In this document: positions 15,706-24,773 of the stretch, piece after piece
Position numbering within the stretch: position 1 is the first letter of the stretch
How the letters are laid out: every line of letters begins with the position of its first letter
Source of the DNA: Taklimakanibacter sp049323275
GTDB lineage: Bacteria > Pseudomonadota > Alphaproteobacteria > Rhizobiales > Aestuariivirgaceae
Length of the DNA: 64,000 nucleotides
NCBI GenBank assembly: GCA_049323275.1
Contig: JBMOOM010000024.1
Span: 62,001 to 126,000, forward strand
Direction: 5' to 3'
Position numbers and translations under genes: made by a program
The notes under the pieces: generated by a model
Database searches by the model: none
The model's input: only the letters and a program-made list of their open reading frames with translations
What the model was told of the DNA's origin: nothing

Positions 15706-16553
15706 CGGCGGCGGCGAACCACATGGCCACGGCCGAGCGGCGGAACTGGCGCCTCGCCGGCAGCGGTCTCGTCGCTTCGATCATTCTCGGCGGCTGGATC
15801 TTCGCCGCTCTCTTCGCCCCTTGGGTCGCGCCCTATGATCCCGACGCCATCGACATGATGAACATGCTGGGCGCCCCCAGCGCCGCCCATTGGTTCGGCA
15901 CCGACCAGGTCGGCCGCGACATCCTCTCGCGTGTCATTCACGGCGCCCGCCTCGATCTCCTGATGTGCGTGCTGGGCGTGCTGCCGCCGCTCATCATCGG
16001 CACCACGGTCGGGCTGCTCTCGGGCTATTTGCGCGGGCTCACCGATGCGCTCTTCATGCGCGTCTACGATATCACCGTCGCTTTCCCCTTCTTCGTCCTG
16101 GTGCTCGCCATCGTCGGTCTCCTGGGCCCCGGCCTCACCAACTATTTCATCGCGCTCGCCATCGTCGGCTGGGTCACCTATGCGCGTCTGGTGCGCGCCG
16201 AGGTGCTGGTGCTGCGGGAGAGCGAGTATGTGCTCGCCGCCAAGGTCCTGGGCTTCTCCAACCGGGTCATCCTTCTGAACCACATGTTGCCCAATGCGCT
16301 CTCGCCCGTGATCACCTATGCGGTGAGCGATGCGGTGCTGGTCATGCTGGCGGGCGCCAGCCTCGGTTTCCTCGGCATGGGCGCGCAGCCGCCCACCGCC
16401 GAATGGGGCGTCATGATCGCCGACGGCCAGTCCTTCATCGACCAGGCCTGGTGGATTTGCTTCTTCCCCGGCGCCGCGGCGATCTCGCTGGGACTGGGGC
16501 TCGCTTTCCTCGGCGATGCGCTGGCGCAGTTGCGCCGGCCGGTGCGGAGCTGA
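15702..16553 (+). CDS. ABC transporter permease, DppC-like
   Basis: The 283-residue second permease has the DppC layout: an N-terminal helix (VASIILGGWIFAALFAPWVAPYDP), then HWFGTDQVGRDILSRVIHGARLDL, and a conserved loop VLRESEYVLAAKVLGFSNRV with MLPNALSPVI for ATPase contact. GTG at 15702 overlaps the preceding stop; an ATG at 15723 is an alternative. It partners the upstream permease in the membrane channel. Confidence 0.92.
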   Translation: MTAAANHMATAERRNWRLAGSGLVASIILGGWIFAALFAPWVAPYDPDAIDMMNMLGAPSAAHWFGTDQVGRDILSRVIHGARLDLLMCVLGVLPPLIIGTTVGLLSGYLRGLTDALFMRVYDITVAFPFFVLVLAIVGLLGPGLTNYFIALAIVGWVTYARLVRAEVLVLRESEYVLAAKVLGFSNRVILLNHMLPNALSPVITYAVSDAVLVMLAGASLGFLGMGAQPPTAEWGVMIADGQSFIDQAWWICFFPGAAAISLGLGLAFLGDALAQLRRPVRS

Positions 16554-16555
16554 GC

Positions 16556-18160
16556 ATGGCGCGATTGCTCGAGGTCAGAAATCTCACCGTCCGCTTCGGC
16601 GCCACGACCGCGGTCAGCAACATATCGCTCCATGTCGATCCGGGCGAAGTGCTCGGCATCGTCGGTGAATCGGGCTCCGGCAAGTCGGTGACCTGCCGCG
16701 CCTTCATGCGCCTGTTGCCGCCTTCCGCCACGGTCGAGGGCGACATCGAATTCGACGGCCGGCCGATCTCGACAATGAATGGCGAAGATCTGCGCCGCAT
16801 CCGCGGCCGCGACATCGGCATGATCTTCCAGAATCCGGCCTCTCATCTCGATCCCCTGCTGCGCATCGGCGCGCAGATCGCCAAGCCGATACGCCGGCAT
16901 CTCGCGGCGGGGCGCGTGGCGGCCCATGCCCAGGCGGTGGATCTCCTGCGCCAGGTCGGCATCACCGACCCGGCCGCGCGGGCCCAGGCCTATCCGCATG
17001 AATTTTCGGGCGGCATGAAGCAGCGCGCGATGATCGCCACGGCCATCGGCTGCGCACCGAAGCTGCTGATCGCGGATGAGCCCACCACCGCGCTCGACGT
17101 CACCGTTCAGGCCCGCATCCTCGACCTGCTGCGTCATCTCAGCCGGAAGAATGGCCTCTCGATCGTGCTGATCTCGCATGATCTCGGCGTCATCGCGCAG
17201 AATTGCAGCCGCATCATCGTGATGCGCCAGGGCGAGATCGTCGAGCAGGGGCCGACTTCCGAAATCATCAAGGCGCCCAGCCATCCCTATACGCGGTTGC
17301 TGCTCGACTCGCAGCCTTCGCGCAACAAGGCCGCCAGTGTCCCCGTCTCTTCCGGCACGACCCGGCCTCTGCTCACGGTGAAGGACCTGACCGTCGTCTT
17401 TCCGAAGCGGCGTGATCTGGTGAGCCGGCTCACCGGCAAGGACATTGAGCCTTTCCGGGCGCTCGACAAGGTGAGCCTCACCGTCGAGGCGGGCGAGACG
17501 GTCGGCATCGTCGGTGAATCGGGCTCCGGCAAGAGCACGCTGGCCCGCGCCATCGTCCGGCTCGTCACGCCGGCCGCGGGCGAGATCGTCTTCGACGGGC
17601 AGCCGGCCTCCGCCGATGGCCCTTTCCGCCGTGCCGTCCAGATGGTGTTCCAGAACCCTTACGATTCGCTCAATCCGCGCCTCAAGGTGAAGGAGGCGAT
17701 CGCCGAGCCGATCCGGCGCCATCGGCTGGCGGAAGGCTCCGCCATCGCCCGCCGCGTCGACGATCTCGCCGACAAGGTCGAATTGCCGCGCGCTTTGCTC
17801 GAGCGTTATCCGAGCCAGCTGTCGGGCGGCCAGTGCCAGCGCGTCGGCCTTGCCCGTGCTCTGGCGGTCGAGCCGCGTTTTCTCGTCGCCGATGAGATCA
17901 CCTCGGCCCTCGACGTCACGACCCAGGCCCAGATCCTGAAGCTGCTCGACCGTCTGCGCCGCGAGCGCGGCCTCACCATGCTTTATGTATCGCATGATCT
18001 TTCGGTGGTGAGCGCCTTCTGCCAGCGCGTCTATGTGTTCAAGGCGGGACGAATCGTGGAAGAAGGCCCGGCGGCCAAGGTCATGCGCGAACCTGCCGAT
18101 GCCTATACGAAGGAACTCGTGCGATCCATTCCGCGGCTCGATGCGATAGAGGCCCGATGA
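16556..18160 (+). CDS. Fused ABC transporter ATPase (DppD-DppF type)
   Basis: One 534-residue chain holds two complete nucleotide-binding domains. Domain 1: Walker A GESGSGKS at 37-44, signature FSGGMKQR near 150, LLIADEPTTALDV Walker B. Domain 2: Walker A at 320-327, signature LSGGQCQR near 422, FLVADEITSALDV. Both have the C-terminal oligopeptide/dipeptide extension. It powers the two permeases. The two Walker A regions share a 32-base identical DNA stretch. Start at 16556, two bases after the permease stop; its end overlaps the RpiR gene by four bases. Confidence 0.93.
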   Translation: MARLLEVRNLTVRFGATTAVSNISLHVDPGEVLGIVGESGSGKSVTCRAFMRLLPPSATVEGDIEFDGRPISTMNGEDLRRIRGRDIGMIFQNPASHLDPLLRIGAQIAKPIRRHLAAGRVAAHAQAVDLLRQVGITDPAARAQAYPHEFSGGMKQRAMIATAIGCAPKLLIADEPTTALDVTVQARILDLLRHLSRKNGLSIVLISHDLGVIAQNCSRIIVMRQGEIVEQGPTSEIIKAPSHPYTRLLLDSQPSRNKAASVPVSSGTTRPLLTVKDLTVVFPKRRDLVSRLTGKDIEPFRALDKVSLTVEAGETVGIVGESGSGKSTLARAIVRLVTPAAGEIVFDGQPASADGPFRRAVQMVFQNPYDSLNPRLKVKEAIAEPIRRHRLAEGSAIARRVDDLADKVELPRALLERYPSQLSGGQCQRVGLARALAVEPRFLVADEITSALDVTTQAQILKLLDRLRRERGLTMLYVSHDLSVVSAFCQRVYVFKAGRIVEEGPAAKVMREPADAYTKELVRSIPRLDAIEAR

Positions 18161-19059
18161 TGTCCCGGACAAAAAAGAACGAGCCGCGCAATTTCGACCT
18201 CAAGGCGATCCTGGTTCCGCGTCTGGAAAACCTGTCGCAATCGGAGCGCGCCCTTGCCACCCATATGCTGACCAACGAGCATCTCCTGCCCTTCGAGACC
18301 GGCGCGAGCCTGGCCCAGACCACCGGGGTGAGCGAGATGACGGTTTCGCGTTTCGTGCGCAGCCTGGGCTTTGCGGGCTTGCGCGACCTGAAGGATCGGC
18401 TGCGCGGCAGCGTCCAGACCGACCCAGGCGCGGTCGATGACATCCATGATCGTTTCCGGGTGCGCGGCGGCGAGCCCGAAAGCCTGAAGGGAAGCCTCGA
18501 GCTCGAGCTCGACGCGGTGCGCAAGGCCTATGCCCTCGCGGGCTCCGAGCTCTGGGCCGAGGCCGTCGACGAGATCGCCCGGCGCGAGACGATCTTCGTC
18601 GTCGGTTTTCAGGCCTCTCAGGGCCTGGCGCTCGATTTCGCCAGCCGGCTGCTCTATGCGCGGCCGAACGTCTTCCATATCGACGACAATACCGGCACCT
18701 ATACCGAGATCCTCACCGCCGATCCGAAAAAGAGCCTGCTTGTCCATGTCGACACCGCGGCCTATGCGACGCGAGGTGTGAAGCTCCTCGATCGGGTCAA
18801 GCAGACAGGACTTCCGACCGTGATCGTGACCGACCGCTTCAGCCACTGGGCGGCCGGCTACACGAAATATGTCTTCGAAGGCCATACACATGTGCAGACC
18901 TTCTTCGATTCGACCGCTGCCCTGAGCGTGCTCCTCAATCTTCTCACCAATGCGGTGGCGACGCGGCTCGGCGCCAAGGCCAAGAAGCGCTTCGAGGTGA
19001 TGCGCGACCTCGGCCGCCATTTCGACGAGTTCGTCCGCGTGCCCAGGCCGAAGAAGTGA
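18157..19059 (+). CDS. MurR/RpiR-family transcriptional regulator
   Basis: The 300-residue protein has an N-terminal RpiR helix-turn-helix (about 20-95; GASLAQTTGVSEMTVSRFVRSLG) and a C-terminal SIS sugar-isomerase-like effector domain (about 125-270; ETIFVVGFQASQGLALDFAS). Regulators of this class sense phosphorylated sugars or other small metabolites. ATGA overlap with the ATPase gene makes it the last gene of the ABC operon, so it probably autoregulates the operon through the tandem operators at 12877-12937. Confidence 0.88.
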   Translation: MMSRTKKNEPRNFDLKAILVPRLENLSQSERALATHMLTNEHLLPFETGASLAQTTGVSEMTVSRFVRSLGFAGLRDLKDRLRGSVQTDPGAVDDIHDRFRVRGGEPESLKGSLELELDAVRKAYALAGSELWAEAVDEIARRETIFVVGFQASQGLALDFASRLLYARPNVFHIDDNTGTYTEILTADPKKSLLVHVDTAAYATRGVKLLDRVKQTGLPTVIVTDRFSHWAAGYTKYVFEGHTHVQTFFDSTAALSVLLNLLTNAVATRLGAKAKKRFEVMRDLGRHFDEFVRVPRPKK

Positions 19060-19060
19060 A

Positions 19061-19531
19061 TCACTCGTCCTCGAAGATCGTCAGCTTGCCGCAATCGCTG
19101 TCGGCGACGAAGATCGCCATGATCTGCGCCGGCTCGGCCGGGCTCGGATTGGCGACGTAAGTATGAAGCGTGCCGGGCGGCTCGAACCAGCTGCCGCCCG
19201 GACCGAATGTGCCGATGGGATCGCTGTTCAATTGCGACTGGAGCGTGCCTTTGAGCACATAGGCGGTGACCGAGCCGGCATGGCGATGGCTCGGCACCAC
19301 GACGCCGGGCGGAAAATCGACGAGCGTCGTGGTGATGGACTTGCCCGGCACATGAGGCAGCTTCTCGCAGGAGATCACCTGCTCCCGCGCCCTCGAGACG
19401 GCCGCGCTTTCTTCCGTGCTTGCGGTCATCGCGATGGGACCGCGATGCGAAAGCGCCGCGAAGCCGGCGACGGCGATGATGCCTGAAGCGACGAGCGCCA
19501 GCGTCGCGGGATGGGTGGCGCGCCCGATCAT
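19061..19531 (-). CDS. Exported cupin-domain protein
   Basis: A 156-residue protein with an N-terminal hydrophobic segment (LALVASGIIAVAGFAAL) followed by a single cupin barrel. The metal-binding motif reads PSHRHAGSVTAYVLKG, then PGTLHTYVANPS, giving the usual His residues. A Cys pair (one before the barrel, one near the C-terminus) is present. It overlaps the upstream AhpD-like gene by four bases, so both belong to one operon, and it converges with the RpiR gene one base away. The substrate or ligand is unknown. Confidence 0.82.
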   Translation of the reverse strand: MIGRATHPATLALVASGIIAVAGFAALSHRGPIAMTASTEESAAVSRAREQVISCEKLPHVPGKSITTTLVDFPPGVVVPSHRHAGSVTAYVLKGTLQSQLNSDPIGTFGPGGSWFEPPGTLHTYVANPSPAEPAQIMAIFVADSDCGKLTIFEDE

Positions 19532-19977
19532 CTGGCGGCCTCGGGCGTCGAGCGAAAGCCGATGGCGATGCGGTTGTAGAGATTCATGAGGCCGATCACG
19601 ATGGTGAGGTCGGCGACTTCCTTCTCGTTGAACTCGGCCGCGACGGCCGCGTAGTCGGCATCGGGAATGCCGGTCTCGGCCACGCGCGTCACCGTCTCCG
19701 CCCAGGCGAGCGCCGCCCGCTCGCGCGCGTCGAAGAGCTTGCCGCCTTCACGCCAGGCCGGCACCAGCACCAGCTTCGCCACGTCGAAACCGTGCTTCAG
19801 CAGGTCGCGCGAATGCATGTCGATGCAATAGGCGCAGCCATTGATCTGCGAGACGCGCAGATTGACGAGGTCGATGAGGATCTGCGGCAGGCCGCTTTTG
19901 GCGACATAGTCGCGGGTGGCCCTGATGGCGGCCATGCCGGCCGGGGCGGCTTTCATATAATCGAGGCGGAGGGTCAT
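19528..19977 (-). CDS. AhpD-like carboxymuconolactone decarboxylase-family protein
   Basis: The 149-residue protein shows the CMD/AhpD fold with the redox motif CAYCIDMHSRDL near residue 49, the CxxC plus His arrangement found in alkylhydroperoxidase-like members, and AALAWAETVTRV after it. Such proteins reduce peroxides or act as protein-disulfide relays. AAAGGAAAGAC precedes the ATG at 19977. It is divergent from the MocR-type regulator, which probably controls it together with the cupin. Confidence 0.88.
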   Translation of the reverse strand: MTLRLDYMKAAPAGMAAIRATRDYVAKSGLPQILIDLVNLRVSQINGCAYCIDMHSRDLLKHGFDVAKLVLVPAWREGGKLFDARERAALAWAETVTRVAETGIPDADYAAVAAEFNEKEVADLTIVIGLMNLYNRIAIGFRSTPEAAR

Positions 19978-20042
19978 GATGTCTTTCCTTTACTGTCGAG
20001 CTTGAAATGCGCTCTATCAGGGCCAACAAAAAGCACCAGGAA

Positions 20043-20062
20043 TGGCACAAACTACTGTACCA
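20043..20062. promoter_or_regulatory. Candidate MocR operator in the AhpD/MocR divergent region
   Basis: TGGCACA-N6-TGTACCA forms an imperfect 20-base palindrome (six of seven arm bases pair). It ends seven bases before the regulator start and about 66 bases from the divergent AhpD-like start. GntR/MocR proteins bind palindromes or direct repeats in such shared promoters. Function inferred from position. Confidence 0.45.
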
Positions 20063-20069
20063 TCCAGAC

Positions 20070-21482
20070 ATGACCGATCCTCTTCTCCTGAGTCTCGACC
20101 GGGCCAGCGGCGCCCCTCTCACCCGCCAGATCCGGGACGGCATCGCGCTCGCCATCAGCGAGGGCCGGCTCAAGCCGGGCGCGCGCCTGCCCTCCTGGCG
20201 CGACCTCGCAGCCCAGCTCGGCGTGGCGCGTGGAACCGTGAGAGCCGCCTATGACGGCCTGGTCGACGCGCAGCTCATCGTCACCTCGGGTTCGGCCGGA
20301 ACCCATGTCGCCGACTATCTGCCGGCGAAGCGCAAGGCCGACGAAATGGACGTCCGGGAGAATCGGCCTGCCGGTCTCTTCGACCGCTTCTCGGCCGCAC
20401 CCTTGCCCTTTCAGATGGGCGTGCCGGCGCAGGACGAGTTCCCCTACAAGCTCTGGTCGCGCCTGATGGCGCGGGCGGCGCGCGAGACCGCTATCCTGCC
20501 CGCGAGCTATCCCGATCCCCAGGGCGAGCCGGAGCTGCGCCAGGAGATCGCCGCCTATCTGAGCCTGGCCCGCGGCATCACGGCGGCGCCGGCGCAGATC
20601 TTCGTCACCAATGGTTTCTCCGGCGGCCTGGGCTTCGTCCTCCGTGCTCTGGGCCTCGAGGGCAAGACCGTCTGGCTGGAGGAGCCCGGCTATCCGCTGT
20701 CGCGCCAGGCGCTGGAGCTGGCCCGCGTCGCGATCGTGCCGGTGCGCACCGATTCCGACGGGCTCATCGTCGAAGACGGAATCCGCCAGGCGCCCGACGC
20801 GCAGGCGGCCCTGGTGACGCCCGGCCAGCAGGCGCCGCTCGGCATGACCTTGTCGCTGGCGCGCCGGCGCGCCTTGCTCGATTGGGCGGTACGCGCCAAA
20901 GCGTGGATCATCGAGGACGATTATCTGAGCGAGCTGCAGCTCAAGGGCCGCGCCACGCCGGCGCTCGCCGCCGTCGATCAGGCCGGACGCGTCATCCATA
21001 TCGGCACGTTCAGCAAGACGATCAGCCCGGCCCTGCGCCTGGGGTTCATCGTGGCGCCGAGCGAGCTCAGCCCGCATTTCGGCGATGTGGCGCTGGCGCT
21101 GTCACCGGCGCCCGCTCCCCAGATCCAGCGCGCCGTAACCCTCTTCATGCGCGACGGCCATTACATGCGCCATCTGCGCCGCATGAAGCGGCTCTATGCC
21201 GCCCGCCGCGATATCCTGCGCGCGGCCCTCAAAGGCGTGCTCGTCGGCACCGAGGCGATGGCGGGGCTGGGACTTCTGCTGCGCCTGCCGGAGGGCACCG
21301 ACGACCGGCGCGTCGCCCGCGAGGCCCTGTCCCTCGGCATGAGCCCGAACGCCCTGTCGAGCTGGTACAAGGAGCCGCGCCCGGGCGACACCGGCCTCGT
21401 CCTCAGCGTGACCAACCTGCCAGACGGCAGACGCCTCGCCCGGCACTGCGCCGAGCTCGAAAGGCTGATCCGGCGGCGATGA
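20070..21482 (+). CDS. MocR/PdxR-type regulator (GntR HTH plus aminotransferase domain)
   Basis: A 470-residue chimera. Residues 1-75 form a GntR winged helix (PLTRQIRDGIALAISEGRLK, LAAQLGVARGTVRAAYDGLV); from about 110 on it is a class-I aminotransferase-like domain with IIEDDYLSEL and the PLP lysine K316 in GTFSKTISPALRLGF. MocR proteins sense PLP, often with an amino compound, and commonly regulate a divergent gene; the divergent AhpD-like/cupin pair is the likely target here. The ATG at 20070 is preferred; the frame is open upstream to 20007. Confidence 0.9.
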   Translation: MTDPLLLSLDRASGAPLTRQIRDGIALAISEGRLKPGARLPSWRDLAAQLGVARGTVRAAYDGLVDAQLIVTSGSAGTHVADYLPAKRKADEMDVRENRPAGLFDRFSAAPLPFQMGVPAQDEFPYKLWSRLMARAARETAILPASYPDPQGEPELRQEIAAYLSLARGITAAPAQIFVTNGFSGGLGFVLRALGLEGKTVWLEEPGYPLSRQALELARVAIVPVRTDSDGLIVEDGIRQAPDAQAALVTPGQQAPLGMTLSLARRRALLDWAVRAKAWIIEDDYLSELQLKGRATPALAAVDQAGRVIHIGTFSKTISPALRLGFIVAPSELSPHFGDVALALSPAPAPQIQRAVTLFMRDGHYMRHLRRMKRLYAARRDILRAALKGVLVGTEAMAGLGLLLRLPEGTDDRRVAREALSLGMSPNALSSWYKEPRPGDTGLVLSVTNLPDGRRLARHCAELERLIRRR

Positions 21483-21485
21483 CGA

Positions 21486-22700
21486 TCAATCCGGCAGCAA
21501 TTCGCGCGGCCGTTCGGCCTCATTCTTGTGATGGAGCGTGAAAGCATAATCGGCGATGCGCGCCGCGGCCTCCTCGATCAGGGCATCGGCGGCGCCGAGA
21601 TTGACCCGCAGACAACCCTGGGCGCTGGCGCCGAAATCATCCGAGGGCACGGTCGCCACGCGCTTTTCCCGAACCAGCCCCATCGCGAATTCATAGGCCG
21701 GAAGCCCGGAGCCGCGGACATCGAGCATCACGAACATGCCGCCTTCGGGCCACAGCGGCACGACGCCGGGGACATTCATGAGACGCTCGCAGAACAACTG
21801 CCGCCGGCGCGCATAGGCTTCCTTGAGCTCCGGCATGCCATCGGGCTGTGTCTCGAGCGCCACCACCGCGGCATCCTGGATGAAGGTCGGAATGCCGAAA
21901 GTCACCCAGGTGCTGACTCGCTCGGCTTGCCGGGCAAGCGCCGAGGGCGCCACCATCCAGCCGAGCCGCCAGCCCGCCATGGCATGCGATTTGGAAAGAC
22001 TGCCGATGGTGACTGTGCGATCGGCGATGTCGGACAGGCTGCCGGCGGAAACATGACGTCCTTCATAGACGATGCCGGCATAGACCTCATCGGAGACGAG
22101 CCAGAGATCGTGCTGCTTGCAGATGTCGCCGATCCGGCGCAGCTCGTCTTGGCGGTAGACCGCGCCGGTCGGGTTGTTGGGCGTGGCGAGAAAAATGGCT
22201 TTGGTGCGCGGCGTCACCGCGGCGGCGATGGCGTCGACCTGCGGATGAAAGTTTTCCGCCGCCGGACTGGCGACGGTGACCATGCGCGCGCCGGCGAGAC
22301 CGAGCGTGCCCGGATAGGTCGAATAGAGCGGCTCGGGCACGATGACCTCATCGCCCGGATCGAGGAGGCACATGGCCGCGATGAGCAGCGCATTCTGCGC
22401 CCCCACGGTGACGATGACCTGCTCAGGAGCGATCTCCCGGCCGATCAGCCGGCTCTGCTGGCGGGCGATGGCGGCGCGCAACGGGTCATCGCCGGCGGGC
22501 GCGGTATAATAGGTGCGTCCGCGCGCCAGACTGTCGGCGACGGCTTCGACGGCCGCCTTGGGGCTGGCGAAATCGCTGTCTCCCACGGTCAGGACGATCA
22601 CCTCCTCGCCTTTCGCCATCATCTCCTCGGCGACGCTGTGAATGTCCCATGACGATCGCCCTGACGGGCTGGCCGGCCGTATCCGCGACGCAAAACGCAT
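21486..22700 (-). CDS. PLP-dependent class-I aminotransferase, AruH-like
   Basis: The 404-residue fold-type I aminotransferase has SSWDIHSVAEEMMAKGEEV, LTVGDSDF, NPTGAVY, WLVSDEVYAGIVYEG and the PLP lysine K237 in GSLSKSHAMAGWRLGW. The order and wording resemble the arginine:pyruvate transaminase AruH, but the donor cannot be settled from sequence. It starts at 22700, 35 bases after the stop of the acyl-CoA dehydrogenase gene on the same strand, so the two are probably co-transcribed. Confidence 0.88.
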   Translation of the reverse strand: MRFASRIRPASPSGRSSWDIHSVAEEMMAKGEEVIVLTVGDSDFASPKAAVEAVADSLARGRTYYTAPAGDDPLRAAIARQQSRLIGREIAPEQVIVTVGAQNALLIAAMCLLDPGDEVIVPEPLYSTYPGTLGLAGARMVTVASPAAENFHPQVDAIAAAVTPRTKAIFLATPNNPTGAVYRQDELRRIGDICKQHDLWLVSDEVYAGIVYEGRHVSAGSLSDIADRTVTIGSLSKSHAMAGWRLGWMVAPSALARQAERVSTWVTFGIPTFIQDAAVVALETQPDGMPELKEAYARRRQLFCERLMNVPGVVPLWPEGGMFVMLDVRGSGLPAYEFAMGLVREKRVATVPSDDFGASAQGCLRVNLGAADALIEEAAARIADYAFTLHHKNEAERPRELLPD

Positions 22701-22735
22701 TATGATGCTGCTCCCATTGTCCAGGCAGAGTCCGC

Positions 22736-23938
22736 CTAGCTCCATTTCCAGAAATCGATGCCCTCTTTGACGAGCGCGCGCGCGATCAGCATGCGATGCA
22801 CCTCCGAAGCGCCGTCGATGAGGCGGGCGGCGCGCGCATAGCGATAGATCCAGTCGAGCACCGTGTCCTTGGAATAGCCTTTGGCGCCCAGGAGCTGAAT
22901 GCCGGTGTCGGCTGCCTTGTGCAAGGTGTCGGCCGCGTGGATCTTCGCCATCGAGATGGCGCTCTGCGCCTTGTCGCCTCTGTCGAGCGCCCAGGCGGCT
23001 TTCATGGTGAGCAGGCGGCCGACCTCGATGTCCTTGGCGACGTCGCCCAGCATCATCTGCACCGATTCGCGCTCTGCGAGTTTCGTGCCGAAGGCCCGAC
23101 GCTGGGCCACATGCGCCTGCGCGATTTCGAGGCATCTCTTGGCGAGGCCGAGCCAGCGCATGCAGTGGGTGAGGCGCGCCGGACCCAGGCGCAATTGCGT
23201 GAATTTGAGACCGTCGCCTTCCTCGAGCAGCCGGTTCTCCGCCGGGATCTCGAGTCCGTCGAAGTCGAGCTCGCAGACGCCGCCATGCTCCTGCGGCCCC
23301 ATGATGTCGATGCGCCGGACGATGCGCCAGCCCGGATCGTCGCCGTGATAGAGGAAGGCCGAGAGACCGCGCCGCGCATCGTCCGATGTGCGCGCGATGA
23401 GAATGAAATGCCGGGCTGCCGCGGCGCCGGAGATGAACCATTTGCGGCCGCTGATCACATAGCGGTCGCCCTTCCGCTCGGCGCGCGTCAGCATCATGCC
23501 GCCCGGATCCGAGCCGGAACCGGGCGCGGGCTCGGTCATGGCGAAGGAGGAGCGAACCTTTCCGTCGATGACCGGCTGCAGCCATTTATCCCTGAGCCCG
23601 TCGCTCGCCAGCGCCTTGTTGAGCACGCTCATATTGCCGTCATCGGGAGCGGCGCAATTGAGCGCCGCCGGCCCGAAGATCGAATGGTTCGCCTCTTCAT
23701 AAAGCGCCGCCCAGCCGATGACCGGCAGGCCGAGCCCGCCCCGCTCTTTCGGCATCTGCGGCGCCCACAGTCCCGCCGCCCTTGCTTTGGCGCGCAATTC
23801 GTCCAGCCGGTCGAGCCTGATATTCTCGTAGTCGTCATAGATCTCGGGACGGGTCTCGAGCGGCAGCACCTCGGCGCGGATGAATTCGCGGGTCCGCAGC
23901 CTGAGGCTTTCGATATCGGGGGGAAGGGTGAAATCCAT
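22736..23938 (-). CDS. Acyl-CoA dehydrogenase, ACAD10/11-like
   Basis: A 400-residue flavoprotein that would introduce an alpha-beta double bond in an acyl-CoA. Seen: AMTEPAPGSGSDPGG with the FAD/substrate segment, GRKWFISGA, and the C-terminal RLIDGASEVHRMLIAR, which carries Asp where short- and medium-chain enzymes have the catalytic Glu, as in the ACAD10/11 branch. It is the first gene of a two-gene unit with the aminotransferase, which suggests breakdown of an amino acid through its 2-oxo acid, although no acyl-CoA-forming step is adjacent. It diverges from the PuuD-like gene. Confidence 0.9.
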   Translation of the reverse strand: MDFTLPPDIESLRLRTREFIRAEVLPLETRPEIYDDYENIRLDRLDELRAKARAAGLWAPQMPKERGGLGLPVIGWAALYEEANHSIFGPAALNCAAPDDGNMSVLNKALASDGLRDKWLQPVIDGKVRSSFAMTEPAPGSGSDPGGMMLTRAERKGDRYVISGRKWFISGAAAARHFILIARTSDDARRGLSAFLYHGDDPGWRIVRRIDIMGPQEHGGVCELDFDGLEIPAENRLLEEGDGLKFTQLRLGPARLTHCMRWLGLAKRCLEIAQAHVAQRRAFGTKLAERESVQMMLGDVAKDIEVGRLLTMKAAWALDRGDKAQSAISMAKIHAADTLHKAADTGIQLLGAKGYSKDTVLDWIYRYARAARLIDGASEVHRMLIARALVKEGIDFWKWS

Positions 23939-23993
23939 GGTGAATCAAGGTGCCATGGATTTGCCACGCATTCTAGAGTATCAAATATCCACC

Positions 23994-24773
23994 ATGATCA
24001 GACATCCCCTCGTCGGCCTGCCCTCCGACACCTATGAGAGCAACCATCTCCTTTTCCACTCCCTCGGCGACAAATATGTGCGCGCCGTCTCCGACGTGGC
24101 GCAATGCCTGCCGGTGATGATCCCCGCCATCGCCGAGGCGATGGACCTTTCGGCGCTGCTCGATCATTTCGACGGCATCCTGATGACGGGCGCCATCTCC
24201 AATGTGCATCCCCCGCATTACGGCTCGACGCCGACCGTCGATCATGAGCCCTATGACCATCACCGCGACCAGCTTACCTTGAAACTGATCCGCGCCGTGC
24301 TCGACCGCGGCATGCCGCTCTTCTGCATCTGCCGGGGCTTCCAGGAGCTCAATGTCGTCCTGGGCGGCACGCTCGAGACCGAAGTGCAGCGCGGTGAAGG
24401 CCGTCTCGACCACCGCTCGCGCAAGGTCGAGGACATGGACATCAAATATGGCCCGGTGCATCCGATCGCCATCACGCCGGGCGGCGCTCTGGAAAGCCTG
24501 CTCGGTAAGCGCGAGACCATGGTGAACAGCCTGCACCGACAGGCGATCGACAAGGTGGCGCCCGGCCTTGCAGTCGAGGCGCGCGCGCCGGACGGCATCG
24601 TCGAGGCGGTGTCGGTGAAGGGCGCCAAGGCCTTCGCCTTCGGGGCGCAGTGGCATCCCGAATACAAGGCGGCGAACAACCCCGACTCGGTGAAACTGTT
24701 CAAGGCCTTCGGCGATGCGGTCCGCCTCCATGCGGCCCGCCGCGTCAACGACAAGCTGGCGCGGGCGAGCTAA
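23994..24773 (+). CDS. Gamma-glutamyl-gamma-aminobutyrate hydrolase-like (PuuD family) class-I glutamine amidotransferase
   Basis: The 259-residue enzyme has the peptidase C26 pattern: ILMTGAISNVHPPHYG, the nucleophile elbow CICRGFQELNV (Cys in FCICRGFQ), and the His-Glu pair in GAQWHPEYKA. PuuD cleaves gamma-glutamyl amides to free glutamate, the last step of the glutamylated polyamine route, which is relevant to the ligases at 35.6 and 46.4 kb. I chose the ATG at 23994; one at 23955 is in frame. Its last four bases overlap the convergent DUF1349 gene. Confidence 0.9.
   Translation: MIRHPLVGLPSDTYESNHLLFHSLGDKYVRAVSDVAQCLPVMIPAIAEAMDLSALLDHFDGILMTGAISNVHPPHYGSTPTVDHEPYDHHRDQLTLKLIRAVLDRGMPLFCICRGFQELNVVLGGTLETEVQRGEGRLDHRSRKVEDMDIKYGPVHPIAITPGGALESLLGKRETMVNSLHRQAIDKVAPGLAVEARAPDGIVEAVSVKGAKAFAFGAQWHPEYKAANNPDSVKLFKAFGDAVRLHAARRVNDKLARAS

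Noticed and set aside
15890..16555. Upstream extension of the fused ABC ATPase
   Set aside because: The extension overlaps the DppC-like permease gene and lacks similarity; the ATPase begins cleanly at 16556.
21486..23585. 699-codon minus-strand frame suggesting an acyl-CoA dehydrogenase-aminotransferase fusion
   Set aside because: Only the last 404 codons match the aminotransferase; the upstream part is in a different frame from the dehydrogenase and has no similarity to it.
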